This document shows positions 11,310 to 25,110 of a DNA stretch of 64,000 nt, one piece after another. The stretch spans positions 22,239,578-22,303,577 of the forward strand of contig CM032131.1 of the NCBI GenBank assembly GCA_018894105.1, in the 5' to 3' direction. This DNA comes from Jacaranda mimosifolia (lineage: Eukaryota; Streptophyta; Magnoliopsida; Lamiales; Bignoniaceae). Every line of letters starts with the position of its first letter. Position 1 is the first letter of the stretch. Made by a program: the position numbers and the translations under genes. The notes under the pieces were generated by a model, which was not told the DNA's origin, did not search any database, and saw only the letters and a program-made list of their open reading frames with translations.

Positions 11310-14300
11310 TCAGGGGCGCCACATGGTCTTCTGGGCACAAAGGATACCCTCCTTGTCTTGTGCGAAAGTCATACGGATCTCCCAGTGCAGGCTTCTCAGA
11401 ATTTCTTCCAGAGGATTAAGAATTTCTACTTTGTCGCGAATAATTGCCCAACCGCCAGGCCTTAGTATGCGGTCCATCTCCACAACAATTACCATTGCCT
11501 GCTTACATCTGAAGAAAGAAATAGAGTTAGACACAGGAAAATAGAGCTGCTTTCCGAAGTCTGAATGATAAATCACAACCGGAAGTAATACAACCCTGCT
11601 TTTTTTGGTCATTAAGAAACAGTGTGATTGGTGAGGATGGATTTCAGAACTAGGAGCAAACAGAATTCTAATCTCTCATCTCAAAAGTCAAGAAACTCCT
11701 GAACTTGATCCCAGAAGTTTCTTAATACCACGACTGGGGTGAAAGAGACTTCAATAATAGTTCCAAAGAGTTCTTTACTAACTATAAAGAAAGAGTTGGT
11801 TATTTATATTGGACCATCTCATCAAAAAGCTTAAACTATTAGAGAAGAGAGACACTAAATACTTAATAGCTCCCAAAACTCCCTCACACGTAGGCCATAT
11901 TCTTTTTGTGAAACCTAGCATGTAAAGCTCTTCATAAATAGTTGAGGTGAGATTCGGAACTATGACCTTTTGTGGCATAGCTATTGCTCCGATACCATAT
12001 TGAATGACTAACTTATTTAAAAGTTTAAGCTATTAACAAGAAGAAATATTAAATATCACTAAGAATTTAAGAGTGTCTTAGACAAAAAAGAAAGTACAAG
12101 AGTGCATCAAAGGAACATAAGGTGAAAAAGAGCTATACTCAGCCCTAATTGACAAAGCTCAAATCCACCTATACTTAGACCAACTATTGTCCAAAATCTA
12201 TACAGTAATATGGAGATTAAAATTCCTCAAAAACCATTGAATCCCGAGTGCATGGTGAGATAAGAAGCCATATTTTTAGCATGATAGTACTATTTAACTT
12301 AATTTTGACGTCGCCATGGTGCGCTACACCAATTCCTTCGAGGATAGACATTTTCAATAGTAGCAAAGATCAACCGCAATGCCCAGCAGGTCAAAAATAA
12401 GAAAATAAATGAAGTTAGAAAATTTTCTCACACCTGTTCTTAAGCCTTGAGAAGAGATGATCAGCATGGAGAAGGTCATAAGATCTTGGATAAGTACCAA
12501 AAGATTCACACCAGTCATGGTAAATACCAACAAGCCCACGCTCAAAAATTATGGGAAGTGTATCTGGTGCATGTACAGGGATCACGTTCATAACCCAAAC
12601 CTTTTGGTCCGAAAGTACAGCTGCGAATCTGTATAGATCATGAAAATCAAAAGTCTGTGCATGTGGGTGATACATATTGACTTATATCATCATCCTCCAG
12701 TTCCGGGAGACTGATGGAACAGATATAATAGCATATATGAGCATTCACTGCAGTAACGTCATCTCTTCAGTTAATGTGAAGTCCCCTTGTCATTTATTCT
12801 TTTTGTTTCTTATTCTAAATTTTCCTTTTTGGTTCTATGCGTGTGTGCTGGTGGTGGGGGATAGGGAAGTAGGTTGCAAGAGTGTTAGCGTTGAAGGCAA
12901 ATGAAGAAGTAGAGTTCTTTAAGTATTCTAGCAACTCACCCTCCACTTATGGCTTTCATGTCCATTACATTCCTGATAGTTGACCAATCGATGCCCATTC
13001 CTATTAGATAAGAATTGTTGACAATAGATTTCCAGTGCTCATCCTCAGCAATCAATTTCTCTCTATTGTTCATCCAGTCAGGGAATGTATGAAGCCTCTT
13101 TGGCCATTCTGCAGGCCACTCAGTCCCACGTTCTTCAATGGCTTCAGGAACAGCGTGGAGACAAGTTTTCAATGGAGTATGCCTGTAACCAGTGACATTC
13201 TTGGAATTACATAAAGTAAAATCACATAGATCAAACACCATTGGATCAATTCATCCTCATGAGACATGTATCTTTTAAAAACTATATGATACTTTCATTA
13301 TCTCTACATATGAAAACACTGGAGTATTTTATGTCCAAGCTATGGTACTCATCCACAAAATGTGCCATTTACTAAAAAACCACAGAACCAAATAAATTAG
13401 GTTCAGATCTTCTCATAGCTAAAATTAACATGACATAATTCCTTGAAACCCCAGGCGATTGAGAAAATGAGCTAGCATCTTAGTGAGTGATATCGGATAG
13501 GATGTGGGATGTGAGATCAGTAGACATATTGCATTGTCCATGATTGTCAATATCGAAGCCTTTGTATTGCTAGAATAAACTATTGCACTTTTAGTTTGAC
13601 TTAAGAACTAGATGTTCTTTTTTTCTTTAGTGTCCATGCAAAAACAAAAGTTGGAAAAGTAGTTATGGTTTGAAAATGAAAAATGAAATTGTATTTGAAT
13701 GTTTTGTTGGAAAATAATGATTAGAGAAGGTATATGATTGAAAAGTTAGTTGATTTATTTTTTTATGTTTAAAAAGATTTATAAAATATATGTATATTTT
13801 ATTAATTTTAAAATGATTGCGGGTACTTTATGTCAAATCAAATTTGAATTTAATTGATGCAGCAGTGGAATGATAGGGTAAGTTTAGAAAAGAGTTGAAA
13901 ATAAAAATAAGGAATATTTCGAGTAAAAATGGATAGAAAAGTGATAGTTTTTTATCATTTTGTGTTGAAAATGAAAAGAGGTGTTGAAAACATAAGCAAA
14001 CTGGCCCTTAGTTTCACAGAATTCTTCACATTCTAATTTTTGAATTTTCCAAAATATAGGCCCTAATTGTTTGTGTCTGGAATAGCCATTTTCATTTTCA
14101 TACTATTCCAAAACAAGAGCACACGCTTGTCTAGGCTCATTTTCAGTAAAAATATCACCCTTTTTCATTCTTATGCTTATAACCATTCTTTCAAACCTAA
14201 AATACCTACTAATTTAAAAATAACCAAAACCCACTACTAATTACATCATAGTGTATTTCTCCATCATGCCAAGATAAAGGGTCCACTCAACATTGAAGAA

Positions 14301-17300
14301 TAATTCCTTATTCCAACATTATTTAATTGATAAGAGATAGAACTACAATAAATAAAATAATAATATGATATTAAAACATTTAATACTATTATATTAAAAA
14401 ATTATTCTCAATCCAACTTCATAGTAATTTGACTATTTAATACTTATTAATTAGGGTTATAATAAAATTCCAATTGAGTACACACACACACATACATATC
14501 TATATAGTGAGACAGATTGATAAATAGATAGATATAGATACGGATTATATGTGGATAAAAGTTAATGACATCCCAGTTTGAATGATATTATACGGAAATT
14601 ATTCCTCTGCCCAGATACTTTACAAAGCAACAACCAACCTCAAAACTGGTGCTTCTCAAAATGCAGAATGAATGCTTGTCAAACACACCTATAAACAGTT
14701 TTATCAATATTGAAGCTCTCAAGCCAGCAAGTTTGTGTAAACTGTAATCAACTGAACTACAACAGTTTATTAGTGGCAACTGTAAGTTACAGAAACTATA
14801 ACATAAGCTCACCAACTGATAGAGCATTACTATATCCCCACTCAGACAGAAATCCCAATTCTCAATAAGTTAGGCAATTAACTGCATAAGACCAGGGGAC
14901 CATGGTCCTTATCTGTTGGCAGAGTAACTTAAGCCACTAATGAAACCAAGTTCAAAATATTGCTTGCCATGCCTCCCTCAAGTTAAATATTTTAGTATCA
15001 TCCCATATATCTTGTATCAGTTTGTTATATCCTCACTTGTAACGTGCCACTGAATGTAAAATTCTTGATTTCACACTTGTATAATGCACATAAAGTTATA
15101 CTGTAGATGTAGAAATTAACTGACGTCTACCAAATCATGTAAGGGAGAAAACTATAAACATGGGAAAGGAAGATTGTATTTCTCACCAGGTAGCATCAGG
15201 GTTCTCATTTTCCTTGCAGAGAGGTGGAACTTTTTTTCGTCTTAGTTCATATATGTCATTTGTTTCTGGCTTTTGATATATCTTAACACCAATGTCGCTG
15301 ATCTCATCGGTTTTATCAGCCAAGATGTTCCAACAAACTGATGCTGTTGACATGGACAAAGCTGCAAAAAGGAGAAATTATGAAAAGATGTGACATCCTT
15401 ACATAGTGAGATAGATAGTGCGTGCACAAAATTGCAGAAATCAACGGCCTGATGTCAAATAATCTGCAATTGGAAATTGGAACTAAAAGTTTCATCAAAT
15501 AAGATTTGTTAATACGCTTGAGAAGTCATATCTCTTTTTCTGAATTTCTGTTACTGAGTATGCATCAGAAATAAGTATTAAATGAATTCAATTCTGTAGG
15601 TAGATGATACAAGAAAGTTTTGAAGCTAATATTGTGAGCACAAAAGAAGGAAGGCAATATTTATTGTTAGCTTGTGCAATCAAAACTCCAGGAAAAACTT
15701 TCAAGATTTGAGGACCAGCCACACATTCCAAGTAATAAAATTAACAATTTACTGCCTAACAGATCATCAGTGTTCGAAAGAACAAAAATGACAAGGCAGA
15801 GAAGTATATGGACTTTGCTATTCCTAGATCTATTTCTCTAAGAAACTTTGATATGCCAACACAAACAACTACAACAACATGAAAAATGTTTGCCCTTCTG
15901 GAAGTTAAGAGGACGAACCTTCTTCAGCTTCAATACTGTTATGCTTAGTTGACAAAATGAAATACCCTCCGGGTCTCAATATCCTATTCATCTCGAGGAT
16001 AAGCTTCCCACCTGAAATTAATTCATATTCATATCTTCCTGACTTTAGGCTTACAATGGAGAAAGGCAAAAGAACATATGACTAAGAAGCTGAGAATGAT
16101 GACACAAACCATTTGAATGCCAAGAGATACTGCATTCACCACAATGAATTGCATCAAAGACTCCACTAGGAAAAGGAAGTCTCCTAGTTGCAAAAGGGCT
16201 AACTACTGCAGGAAAACCACGCTCAAGGGCAACTTGTGCTAGGTCCACTAGATCATCTTTCAAGCCGAGTGTAAGTGTCAACACATCCTTCTCAAATAGA
16301 GAAGCTGCAAAACTCGAATCTTTACATCCCATATCTAGAACAATGCGAATGTTTTTTCCCCATTCAATGTCTGGTACCATCTATAAAGTCCACCGAATTC
16401 CACAAACATCAAATGTGCAAAGATGCCGTGTTTAAAAAGGATGACAACAAAATATGCCATAAAAGTTTGATACCAATAACACGTCAAATGGAGATTTCTT
16501 GAATGAAAATGCATAGAAATGCACCATAATAGAGAAACTTATAACTGATTTCGGAAAAATCAAATTTGACAAATTTCAAGAATATCCTCTCAAATGCGGC
16601 ATTAATGCTTAAGATCAGTTTTGGCAAGTACTTTGCCTCTCGTTGAACACATATTCAAATAAACAAAAATGTGTATTTTTATATTAGAAACTGATATCAA
16701 CTTTTATGCCTTTAAGCTGAAAAAACACCATACTACGTTAAACAAGGAGGACTCACCTCTTCTATGGACTCTAGATAGTGCTGAATTCCACCCTTGAATA
16801 CAGACTGATTCTGGGGAAAGGTGAGATATTCTCCAGATTCTACCAACCAATCTTGTGTCATAATATATGCAGCTAATTTTGGATGTGCCACATTTTTATA
16901 CAATAACTGCAAGAAACTTAGAATTAGCAATATAGGAGATCTACACAAATTCATATCCAAGATTAAGCAGTGAAAATATACCTTCATTTTGCTTTCAGGC
17001 CAGCGCACTGGAGCCCCATAACCATCACGGGGAAGGGGAACAAGACACATAACAGCTGATCTAGGGCAACTCCTCTCATGGTGCCGATAGCTCTGCAACC
17101 TTCCCGTCCCACTTTCAATGTCAATGCAAGGAATGTAGTTATGTTTGCTTCTTGTGTTGCATAATTTCCAACTATAGTGTGCTTTATGATCAAATAATGG
17201 ACCCAATTTCTTCTTCTTAGCATTCCGCGAACCTCCATTATCTTCAACAACCTCCTGATCCAAGTCTTCCGTATTAATCAAATCAACTTCTCCTTCCACA

Positions 17301-17827
17301 GCCTCATTTGTATTGCCATCACTATCCACATCTTCAGCTTCTTTATCATTCCCTTCATCGCCCTCCTTTTCTTTAATCACCTCCTCCGCCTCAGATCCCT
17401 CATTTTCTTGATTTTTCTCTTCACCAGCCGTTTTGGACTTTGAATTTTCATCACCACTTTTCCTCGCAGCTTCAGCATTCTCGCTTGCTGGCCTTTTACC
17501 AGACTTCAATGGCACAGACCGATTGATGATTTTCTTATCTTTGTCATCCAATCTAGAGTTAGACCCCTGTTTATCACTTTCTTGACCTTTTTTCGGTTCT
17601 ATCTTGTTAGAATGAGTTTGAAAATCACTGACCTTTCCAATCGATGCAGATACTGGCTCAGCAATATCATCAAAAGTTTCCCTTTGAGAAGTCACAGAAA
17701 AATTGGAAAATACAGACCATACAAATACAAAGCACAGGCCCAAGATTACGGCTGCTGATAACTTTACACAGAACCCATATGACTGATAAGAGCGCTTTAC
17801 TTGGCGCCCAAATCTTGCTATAGCCAT
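11310..17827 (-). CDS. PMT28: Probable methyltransferase PMT28-like (DUF248/Methyltransf_29)
   Basis: Eight exons on the minus strand: 17,827-16,982, 16,906-16,757, 16,380-16,110, 16,011-15,919, 15,361-15,187, 13,182-12,940, 12,628-12,434, 11,508-11,310. All introns are GT-AG and phases join exactly, giving 723 residues, the length I know for Arabidopsis PMT28. Residues about 20-42 are a single membrane anchor ([16 protein letters not shown]), then a Lys/Glu-rich linker to about 205, then two methyltransferase halves. The first has [20 protein letters not shown] (SAM motif I), [14 protein letters not shown] and [15 protein letters not shown]; the second has [36 protein letters not shown] and [15 protein letters not shown]. 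Known for the family: type II Golgi proteins of the QUASIMODO2 group, implicated in pectin methylation; PMT28's own substrate is unproven. No disruption seen. Intron 5 (13,183-15,186) is 2.0 kb; the first exon encodes 39% of the protein. Confidence 0.93.
13183..15186 (-). other. Long fifth intron of the PMT28-like gene
   Basis: A 2,004-bp intron between the exons ending ...PDATW and beginning [12 protein letters not shown]. It holds a short CA microsatellite near 14,480-14,495 and AT-rich sequence at 13,600-14,450 that looks like decayed repeat, but I could not define element ends. No coding sequence recognised. Confidence 0.6.
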
Positions 17828-19050
17828 AACTTTCTATCTCTAATCACACAAATTTCCCTCCAAGATATCAACTACAAATCAAGTTTCAGCTATAAAGCAA
17901 AAAAGTAAAAAAGGAAACTTATAAACAGTAAAAATTAAGCTCAGCTGAGGTAGGAATAGTTGGAGAAAAGTGGAAAAATAACAAGATGATGAAGTTATAA
18001 CTGTAAAAGAGTAGAGGTGAAGTAAGATCCAGTAGCAGAATTTTGAAGCACCTAAAAGAACCCATTTGGGGAAGTCATTTTCTGATTTATTTAAATGATG
18101 TCGAATCTAGATCACCCTCCGAAGAATGAAATAATATCGATGAACCCATGAATCATGATGGGAACGAAGTTACAAACAAGGTATCTTACGGCTTTCCCCG
18201 AGGGCTGTTTGGTAATTGACGGCCCCTTCCACCTAATCTGGAAATTTTTTGAAAATGCAAGAATGCGAAAGAGTGGACAAAAAGAGAGTAAAGAAGGAGA
18301 AAGCAAGAATTTCTTTTTAATCATGATCACTGAAAAAGTTGTTTATATTGTTTATCGCTGATCAGACCAAAAAAAATGTATCGTTTGGACGAGGTTTTTG
18401 CAGTTGATTTTGAACATTGTTGAAAGACAACTATAAGGTAGAGGTCTGTCGGAGTCCATGGCATGTCACTGATACGACACAGAAAAATGAACAAATTTAG
18501 AGAGAATTTCATGTTGGTCGGCATTTGGCTATTCGCGTGTAGGAGAGTTTTTTTATTTGGTTTTAACAATTATTTCAAAATAAAATAGTAGGAAAGAAAC
18601 AGTATTAGCCAATGAGTTTATTTGTTTTTAACATATAGGCGCCTAAAAAACACCACTTTGATTGAATTAACATTTAGAAATAACATTTGATTAAAAAACA
18701 TAGTAGTCGTTTGGATGTGTTTCTAAGATATATTTTCAATTCAGTATTTTCAAAGTTAGAAAAAGATGTTGCCTAGTTTCGTATAGAAATGAAATATATT
18801 TAGATGATTTATGTGAAAATATAGAGTATAATGGATATAGAGTTGGAAGTTTATTTAATTTATAATTTTTGTATATAAAAAGACATTTTTTCTTAAAAAA
18901 AGATATGTGTATTTTAATATTATTAGTTTAATTTATAGATACTATATGTTAAATCTAATTTATTTTAATGGATGTGATGTAAGATAGTAGGACAAATTTA
19001 AAAATAAAAATGAATTGTATTTCTAATTAGAAGGGATTAAAATAAAATCA
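17828..19050. other. Promoter side of the PMT28-like gene and AT-rich spacer
   Basis: 17,828 to about 18,060 is probably 5' untranslated region or promoter of the PMT28-like gene. No clear TATA box was picked. 18,600-19,050 is AT-rich and without recognisable genes. MULE-1's target duplication starts at 19,051. Confidence 0.45.
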
Positions 19051-19059
19051 TTTTTAGTA

Positions 19060-19210
19060 CGGTTAATTGCCCATAAATCCCTAAACTCATTTTCACTTTA
19101 GTGTTTAATCCCCACCCACCCTTTTCTTAATTTTAACTCCCCAATTCAAAGTTCAATTTAGACTTCACTCCCTAGTGGTATCAAAAATACTAAAATGCCC
19201 ATGACTTCAA
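19060..19210 (+). repeat. Left terminal inverted repeat of MULE-1
   Basis: Pairs in inverted orientation with 27,440-27,591. Key blocks in order are CATAAATCCCTAAACTCA, TTTAATCCCCACCCACCC and CAACTCCCC-type sequence, each with a counterpart on the other strand at the right end. The same blocks recur at 37,312-37,480 (MULE-2 left end). Confidence 0.8.
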
Positions 19211-19999
19211 TTTCAAACTACAAAATACCCAATAATCTTTTGTATCTTCCATGTTTTTTCATTTTCCTTTCACGCTTCTGCTTTTCATTTTCCTCCATTT
19301 TCAAAAACTATCACGGGTTATTCTTCTCCATTTTTTTATGTAATGCTTTACCTCATCTCTCCAACTTGCTATTTGCCATTGTTGTTGCCAACGAGAAGAA
19401 AACTTTCAGTTTCGATCATATTTTGAAAGGTTAGATAATGTATTTCATTTTTGCAATAATATATTTTATTTTCATTGAAATTTTGTGATTGCGAGATTGA
19501 AAAAAAATCCTAAAATTTGTTTATGTTGCCTATCATTTTAGTTAATATATATTGGTTTTGTTTATTATGAACCCCAATTTGATTATGGGCATTGTTTTAA
19601 ATTCAACCATTTCAAATTTTAGAGAAATTTCCAATATAATGTTTTTTCATATAATCCACAAATGGGTATTTATTTTTATTACTAACTGCCTGCATATTTT
19701 GCATAGACATGAGAAAGTATATGTAAAATTCAATCATAAGTTTGTTAACACGGACGTCATCATGGTTTATGTTAAAAGAAATCTAAAGCTTGGTGCATTC
19801 TCTATTGCTATAATTTTAGTACTATCATCACGATTGAATTTAATCATTTGGATGTTCCAGGCAAAGAAATAGCCCTAGGAATTTTGTAAATTAAACTTAG
19901 GAATACTTTTCAATTATAAGTTGTATGTAGGGGGTAAAGTAGTTTTGTTTTTATTGTTGATCAAACAAAATTAGCATAAGGTATGTGTAGTACTTTGTG

Positions 20000-20415
20000 T
20001 AAGTAATCTTGGCACAAAAATTTAAAATTTCAGTATCTCAAACTGTGGTTCCAGTACCAGCACCTTAGTTTTTAATACTCTCTGTACGTAATTATTATAC
20101 CAAAATGCAAGCTTTCAGTACTTCTTGTCGTGTTTGTAGTACCTGAACTTTAATTATATATGTTGAAATATAGTACTTGAACTTTAACCTGTGTAGTTTT
20201 TTTGGTACAAGAATTAAAACTTTTAGTATTTAAATTGTAAGTTGCAGTATACAAAACCTCCAATTCAGTATTCTTTGCAAGTCTTTTTGGTACAAAAATT
20301 CAAACTTTCAGTACTTAAACTGTGAGTTGCAATACACAAAACCTCCAATTCATTATTCTGTGCAAATCTTTTTGGTACAAAAATTCAAACTTTTAGTATT
20401 CAGATTGTGACTTAT
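20000..20415. repeat. Short degenerate repeat ahead of the DUF1985-like gene
   Basis: The phrase TTTGGTACAAAAATTCAAAC followed by TTTCAGTACTTAAACTGTGA and CAAAACCTCCAATTCA is repeated three times or more between 20,180 and 20,415, with weaker copies before that. Unit about 95 bp. It lies between the left end and the gene of MULE-1. Confidence 0.65.
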
Positions 20416-20483
20416 TGTTCCAAAACCTCAAATGCATTTCTGTAGTTATGTATGTCTCTGAGTCTCTCTCTTTTGCAGAAATA

Positions 20484-21560
20484 ATGGCTAAAACTCGGGG
20501 ACCTACATACCAAAGTACCGAAGGTAACAGAGATTCCGAGCTATATTCTTGGTACTATCTAGGGTACTTTAAAAATATTATAAAAGAGTTGGGCGGTAAG
20601 ATGAACTTCAGACACAATGAAGTACTAAAGAAAACCCCATTTTTTGCGCACCTTAAAATAAATGTCTTGAGTAAATTGAGTACTAATAGTGTTATTAGAG
20701 TTGAATCTCTCTTAAGAAAATTTGATATTAGGTCTTGTTCTTTTATTTTTGGTAACGATATTAGGCTTCCTTTTACTGCGAGGGACTTTTCTGTTGTTGT
20801 GGGGTTGCAGCACGTGGGGCAACCTATGAATTTTGATATAAAAATAGAGTCAGAAACTGTTAAATGATTATTAGAAGGAAAAAATACGAATGTCACTTGA
20901 GTCGAGATCTATAAAAGATTGAAATAGTTGGCAAAAAGACATAGTGATCAGGATATAGATGATTTTGTTAGGATGTACATGCTACTAGTTTTCAATTGTA
21001 TTATGTTTCCAACTAGTAATTATTTGACACCTAGATTCCTTCTGCTGTACGTGGATGATTTATCTTCCATTGGTCTTTATGTATAGGGAGTAATTGCATT
21101 TAAGTTTTTGCATGATGAGATTTTGGTGCATCTAGGAGGTGAAACGGGGAAAGGTCCAAAAAAGAAATATTTTGATGGATGCAATATTGGCCTAATGGTA
21201 AGTTAATGGCATTATTACTATTAATATTTTTTATTACTATTATTGAGTAACTATGACATTGCATAATTCTTCTTTTGAATAACAAGCTTGGGTTTATGAA
21301 TGTATTCCTTGCTTGGGAACGACAAATTCATTGCATTTATTTCCTCGATTCCTTCGATTGTATGAGAGTAAGATCCCCACAAAAGTTGCTGATGCAGAAA
21401 AAAAAAATTCAAGACGATTGCTATACAATTGGGGACTTGTGGAGTTTATGTATGTCTTTAGGCTAAGTGTTATGCAAAAAACACGAAGGATTTCTGGCAT
21501 TATGCCAATGAATGTTCTATGGATGCGTATTGAGCACATATTGCTGTACAAATTCTGACT
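20484..21560 (+). pseudogene. Broken DUF1985-like transposon gene in MULE-1
   Basis: The first 128 codons from the ATG at 20,484 are open: MAKTRGPTYQ, then TPFFAHLKINVLSKL, then VESLLRKFDIRSCSFIFGN and LPFTARDFSVVVGLQHVGQP. This 'LLRKFD...FxxGxxxLxFTxxDFxxVxGL' pattern is typical of the plant DUF1985 domain found in MULE-borne genes, often together with a Ulp1-type protease. After the stop at 20,867, related sequence continues with several stops: DDFVRMYMLLVFNCIMFPTS, LTPRFLLLYVDDLSSIGLYV, FLHDEILVHLGG. A GTAAGT at about 21,198 starts a likely intron; a second exon reads AWVYECIPCLGTT and LFPRFLRLYE. No Ulp1 catalytic domain was found. Function in transposition is unknown. Confidence 0.6.
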
Positions 21561-21759
21561 GATGAGCATGGTTTAATGTATTCTAGGGGAGAATGATGAT
21601 GTTCGATTGGTTATTATCTAGATGAATTGACTATTTTGTAATTTTGTATTTCAGTATTTCTGACATTCTTTCTAGATAACATTTACAATTTGTATAGTTT
21701 GGAAGATTAGAAATGGACGGTGTTTACAATTTATTTATTTATAAATACATGCGGGTAAA

Positions 21760-24700
21760 GATATATATGTTACAAGTTAGCTCAAAATACGTACATAAGT
21801 AATAGAACTCAACACGCATGAACGTAAAAAAAGCAAGTACATAAACACAAAAAATAAGTACACAATGTTAACAAATTAAGTGCATAAACTCAATTCTGAA
21901 GTACATAACTACCAAAACTGGGTACTTTGTCGCCGATATCCAATATCATTCTCAGCACATAAAGGATTGAGTTCAATTCAGTATGATTTGGTCATTGCAT
22001 GATCAAAAGACTATAGCATAGTAGTCCTATGACTCATATAGTTATGATAGGATCACTGGTTTTCGATGGTGGTGTCGGGAGGATTCGTTTAGCTTATGCA
22101 TCAATGGTTTATACTACTATGAATGAGAGCGCAAATGGTTGGATATGGGAGTTTGAGTTCCCAACAATTTCAACATGTACTATCACGATCATTTCTTCAA
22201 CAAACCATGGTTTTGTCATGTTTGTATGTCTTATGTATTGTTCCACGTATTGAAGTGAGCCTCAACTCGGCCTTTTTAAAAGCAAGTACAGAAACATGCA
22301 TAATAGGTACACAACATTAGCAAATTAAGTACATAAATACAGTTCTGAAGCACACAAATGCCAATACTGAGTACTTTTCTATGGATTTTCGGTATCATTC
22401 TCAGCACATAAGGGATCGAGTTCAATTCAGTCTAATCTAGTCATTACATTATCATAAAACTATGGAATATTAGTCCTAAGACTCATATAGTCATGATAGA
22501 TTCATTGGTTTTTAATTGTGGTGTCGGGATGATTCATATAGCTCATGCATCAATAGTTTATATTGCTTTGAATGAGAACGCAAGTGGTTGGATAAGGGTG
22601 TTTGAGTTCCCAACCATTTCAACAAGTACTATCACAGTAATTTCTTCAACAAACTATGGTTTTGTCGCATCGAGGTGTCTTATGTGTTGTTGCACCCATC
22701 GAATTAAGCCTCATCCCGGCCTGTGGAAAAGCAAGTACATAAATACGAAAAATAAGTACACAATATTAACAAATTAAGTACACAAATGTAGTTATGTAGT
22801 ACATAAATGCCAAAATGGGTACTTTTTTTTATCGATTTTCAGTATCATTCTCAGCACATAAGGGATCGAGTTCAATTTGATCTAATCTGGCCATTGCATG
22901 ATCATAAGACTATGATGTATTAGTCCTTGGACTCATATAGTCATGATAGGCTCAGTGGTTTTTGATAGTGGTGTTGGGAGGATTCATTTGGCTATGCATT
23001 AATGGTTTATACCACTATGAATGAGAATGCAAGAGGTTAGATATAGATGTTTGAGTTCCCAACTATTTAAACACATACTATCACGATCATTTCTTATGTG
23101 TTACTGCACGCGTCAAATTAAGTCCCGTCCTAGCCATTGGAAAAGCAAGTACATGAACATGAAAAATAAGTATACAACATTAACAAATTAAGTACATAAA
23201 TGCAGTTGTGGAGTATATAACTGCCAAAATTGGGTACTTTTTTGTCGATTTCCAGTATTATTCTTTGCATAAAAGGGACTGAGTTCAATTTGGCCTAATC
23301 TGGCCATTGCATGATCATAAGATCATGGCATATTAGTCCTAGAACTTATATAATCATGATAGGTTCACTAGTTTTCAATGGTGGTGTCGAGAAGATTTGT
23401 TTAGCTTATGCATCAATGATTTATACTACTCTGAATAAGAGCGCAAGTGGTTGAATGTATGGGATGTGGATTTTTGTGTTCCCAATCATTTCAACACGTA
23501 GTATCACAATCACATATTCGACAAATCATGCATTCAAAGTTATGGGGCCACCAATGTGTTGTTCCACACATCAATTAAGGTTATAATCAACATTTGGAAA
23601 AGCAAGTATAGAATTTCTTACCACAAGTACACAATATATACAAAATGAGTACATAAACAATGTCCCCAAGTACATAAGTGCTGGAACTAGGTACTTTTTT
23701 CTAAATTTTTGGTATCATTCTCAGCGCATGAGGAAACGTTCTCCATTCAGCCTAATTTGGTCATTGTATGATCATAAGACCACAACATATTAGCCTTAGG
23801 ACTTATATAGCCATGATATGTTCAATGGTTTCCGATGGTGGTGTCAGGAGGATTCATTTGGCTCATGCATAAATTGTTTATACTACTATAAATAAAAATT
23901 CAAGTGGTTGGATATGGGTGTTTGAGTTCCCAACCATTTCAATATGTACTATTATGACTATTTCTTCAACAAGCCATGGTTTTGTCGCATCAAGGTGTCT
24001 TATGTGTTATTGTACGCATCGAATTGAGCCTCATCCTAGCCATTGGAAAAGTAAGTACGTAAACACAAAAAATAAGTACACAATATTAACAAATTAAGTA
24101 CATAAATGCAGTTCTAGAGTACATAACTACCAAAACTAGATACTTTTTCATCTATTTTCGATATCATTCTCAACACAGAAGGGATTGAGTTCAATTCAGC
24201 TTTATCTGGCCATTGCGTGATCATAAAATCATGGTGTATTAGTCCTAGGATTCATATAGTCATGATAGGTTCAATGGTTCCCAATAGTGGCATCAGGAGA
24301 ATTCATTTGGCTCATGTATCAATAGTTTATACTACTATAAATGAGAACGCAAGTGGTTGGATGTGAGTGTTTGAGTTCCCAATAATTTCAACATGTACTA
24401 TCACGATAATTACTTCAACAAACCACAGTTTTATCGCGTTAAGGTGTCTTATGTGTTATTCCACGCATTGAATTAAGCCTCATCTCGGCCTTCGGAAAAG
24501 TAAGTATAGAAACACACATAATAGGTGTACAACATTTGTAAATTAAGTACATAAGTGCAGTTTTGGAGTGTATAAATACCAATACTGAGTACTTTTTTTG
24601 GATTTTCAGTATCATTCTCAGCATAAAAGGCATCGAGTTTAATTCGACATAATCTAGCCATTGCATGATCATAAGACCATAACATATTAGTCTTAGGACT

Positions 24701-25110
24701 CATATAGCCATGATAGGTTCAATGGTTTTTGATGGTGGTGTGGGGAGGATTCATTTAGCTCATGCATCAATGGTCTATACTACTATGAATGAGAGCACAA
24801 GTGGTTGGATGTGGGTGTTTGAGTTCCCAACCATTTCAACACGTACTATCACGATCATTTTTTCAATAGACCATAGTTTTGTCATGTTAAGGTGTCTTAT
24901 GTGTTGTTCCACACATTGAATTGAGTCTTATCTCGGCCTTGAAAAAGCAAGTACAAAAACATGTATAATAGGTACACAACATTTACAAATGAAGTACATA
25001 AACGCAGTTCTGGAGTACATAAATGCCAATATTGAGTACTTTTTTTTTCATATTTTCAGTATCATTCTCAACGCATAAGGCATCGAGTTCAAATTTGACC
25101 TAATAATACC
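21760..25110. repeat. Tandem array of about seven ~450-bp GTAC-rich units in MULE-1
   Basis: The anchor word CATGATAGG (with variants) falls near 22,040, 22,490, 22,942, 23,352, 23,812, 24,261 and 24,707, so spacing is 410-460 bp. Each unit contains, in order, AAGTACATAAATGCAGTTCTG, AACTGGGTACTTTTTT, CAGTATCATTCTCAGCACAT, AAGGGATCGAGTTCAATTC, a CATTGCATGATCATAAGAC block, GGTGGTGTCGGGAGGATTCA, GAGTTCCCAACCATTTCAAC and TTATGTGTTGTTCCACGCAT. A variant sub-unit (ACAAATCATGCATTCAAAG) occurs near 23,530. The units resemble those in MULE-2. Confidence 0.9.

Noticed and set aside
19195..19872. Plus-strand frames of 79 and 106 codons near the left end of MULE-1
   Set aside because: T-rich DNA inside and next to the inverted end; no domain, and the equivalent region of MULE-2 does not keep the frames.
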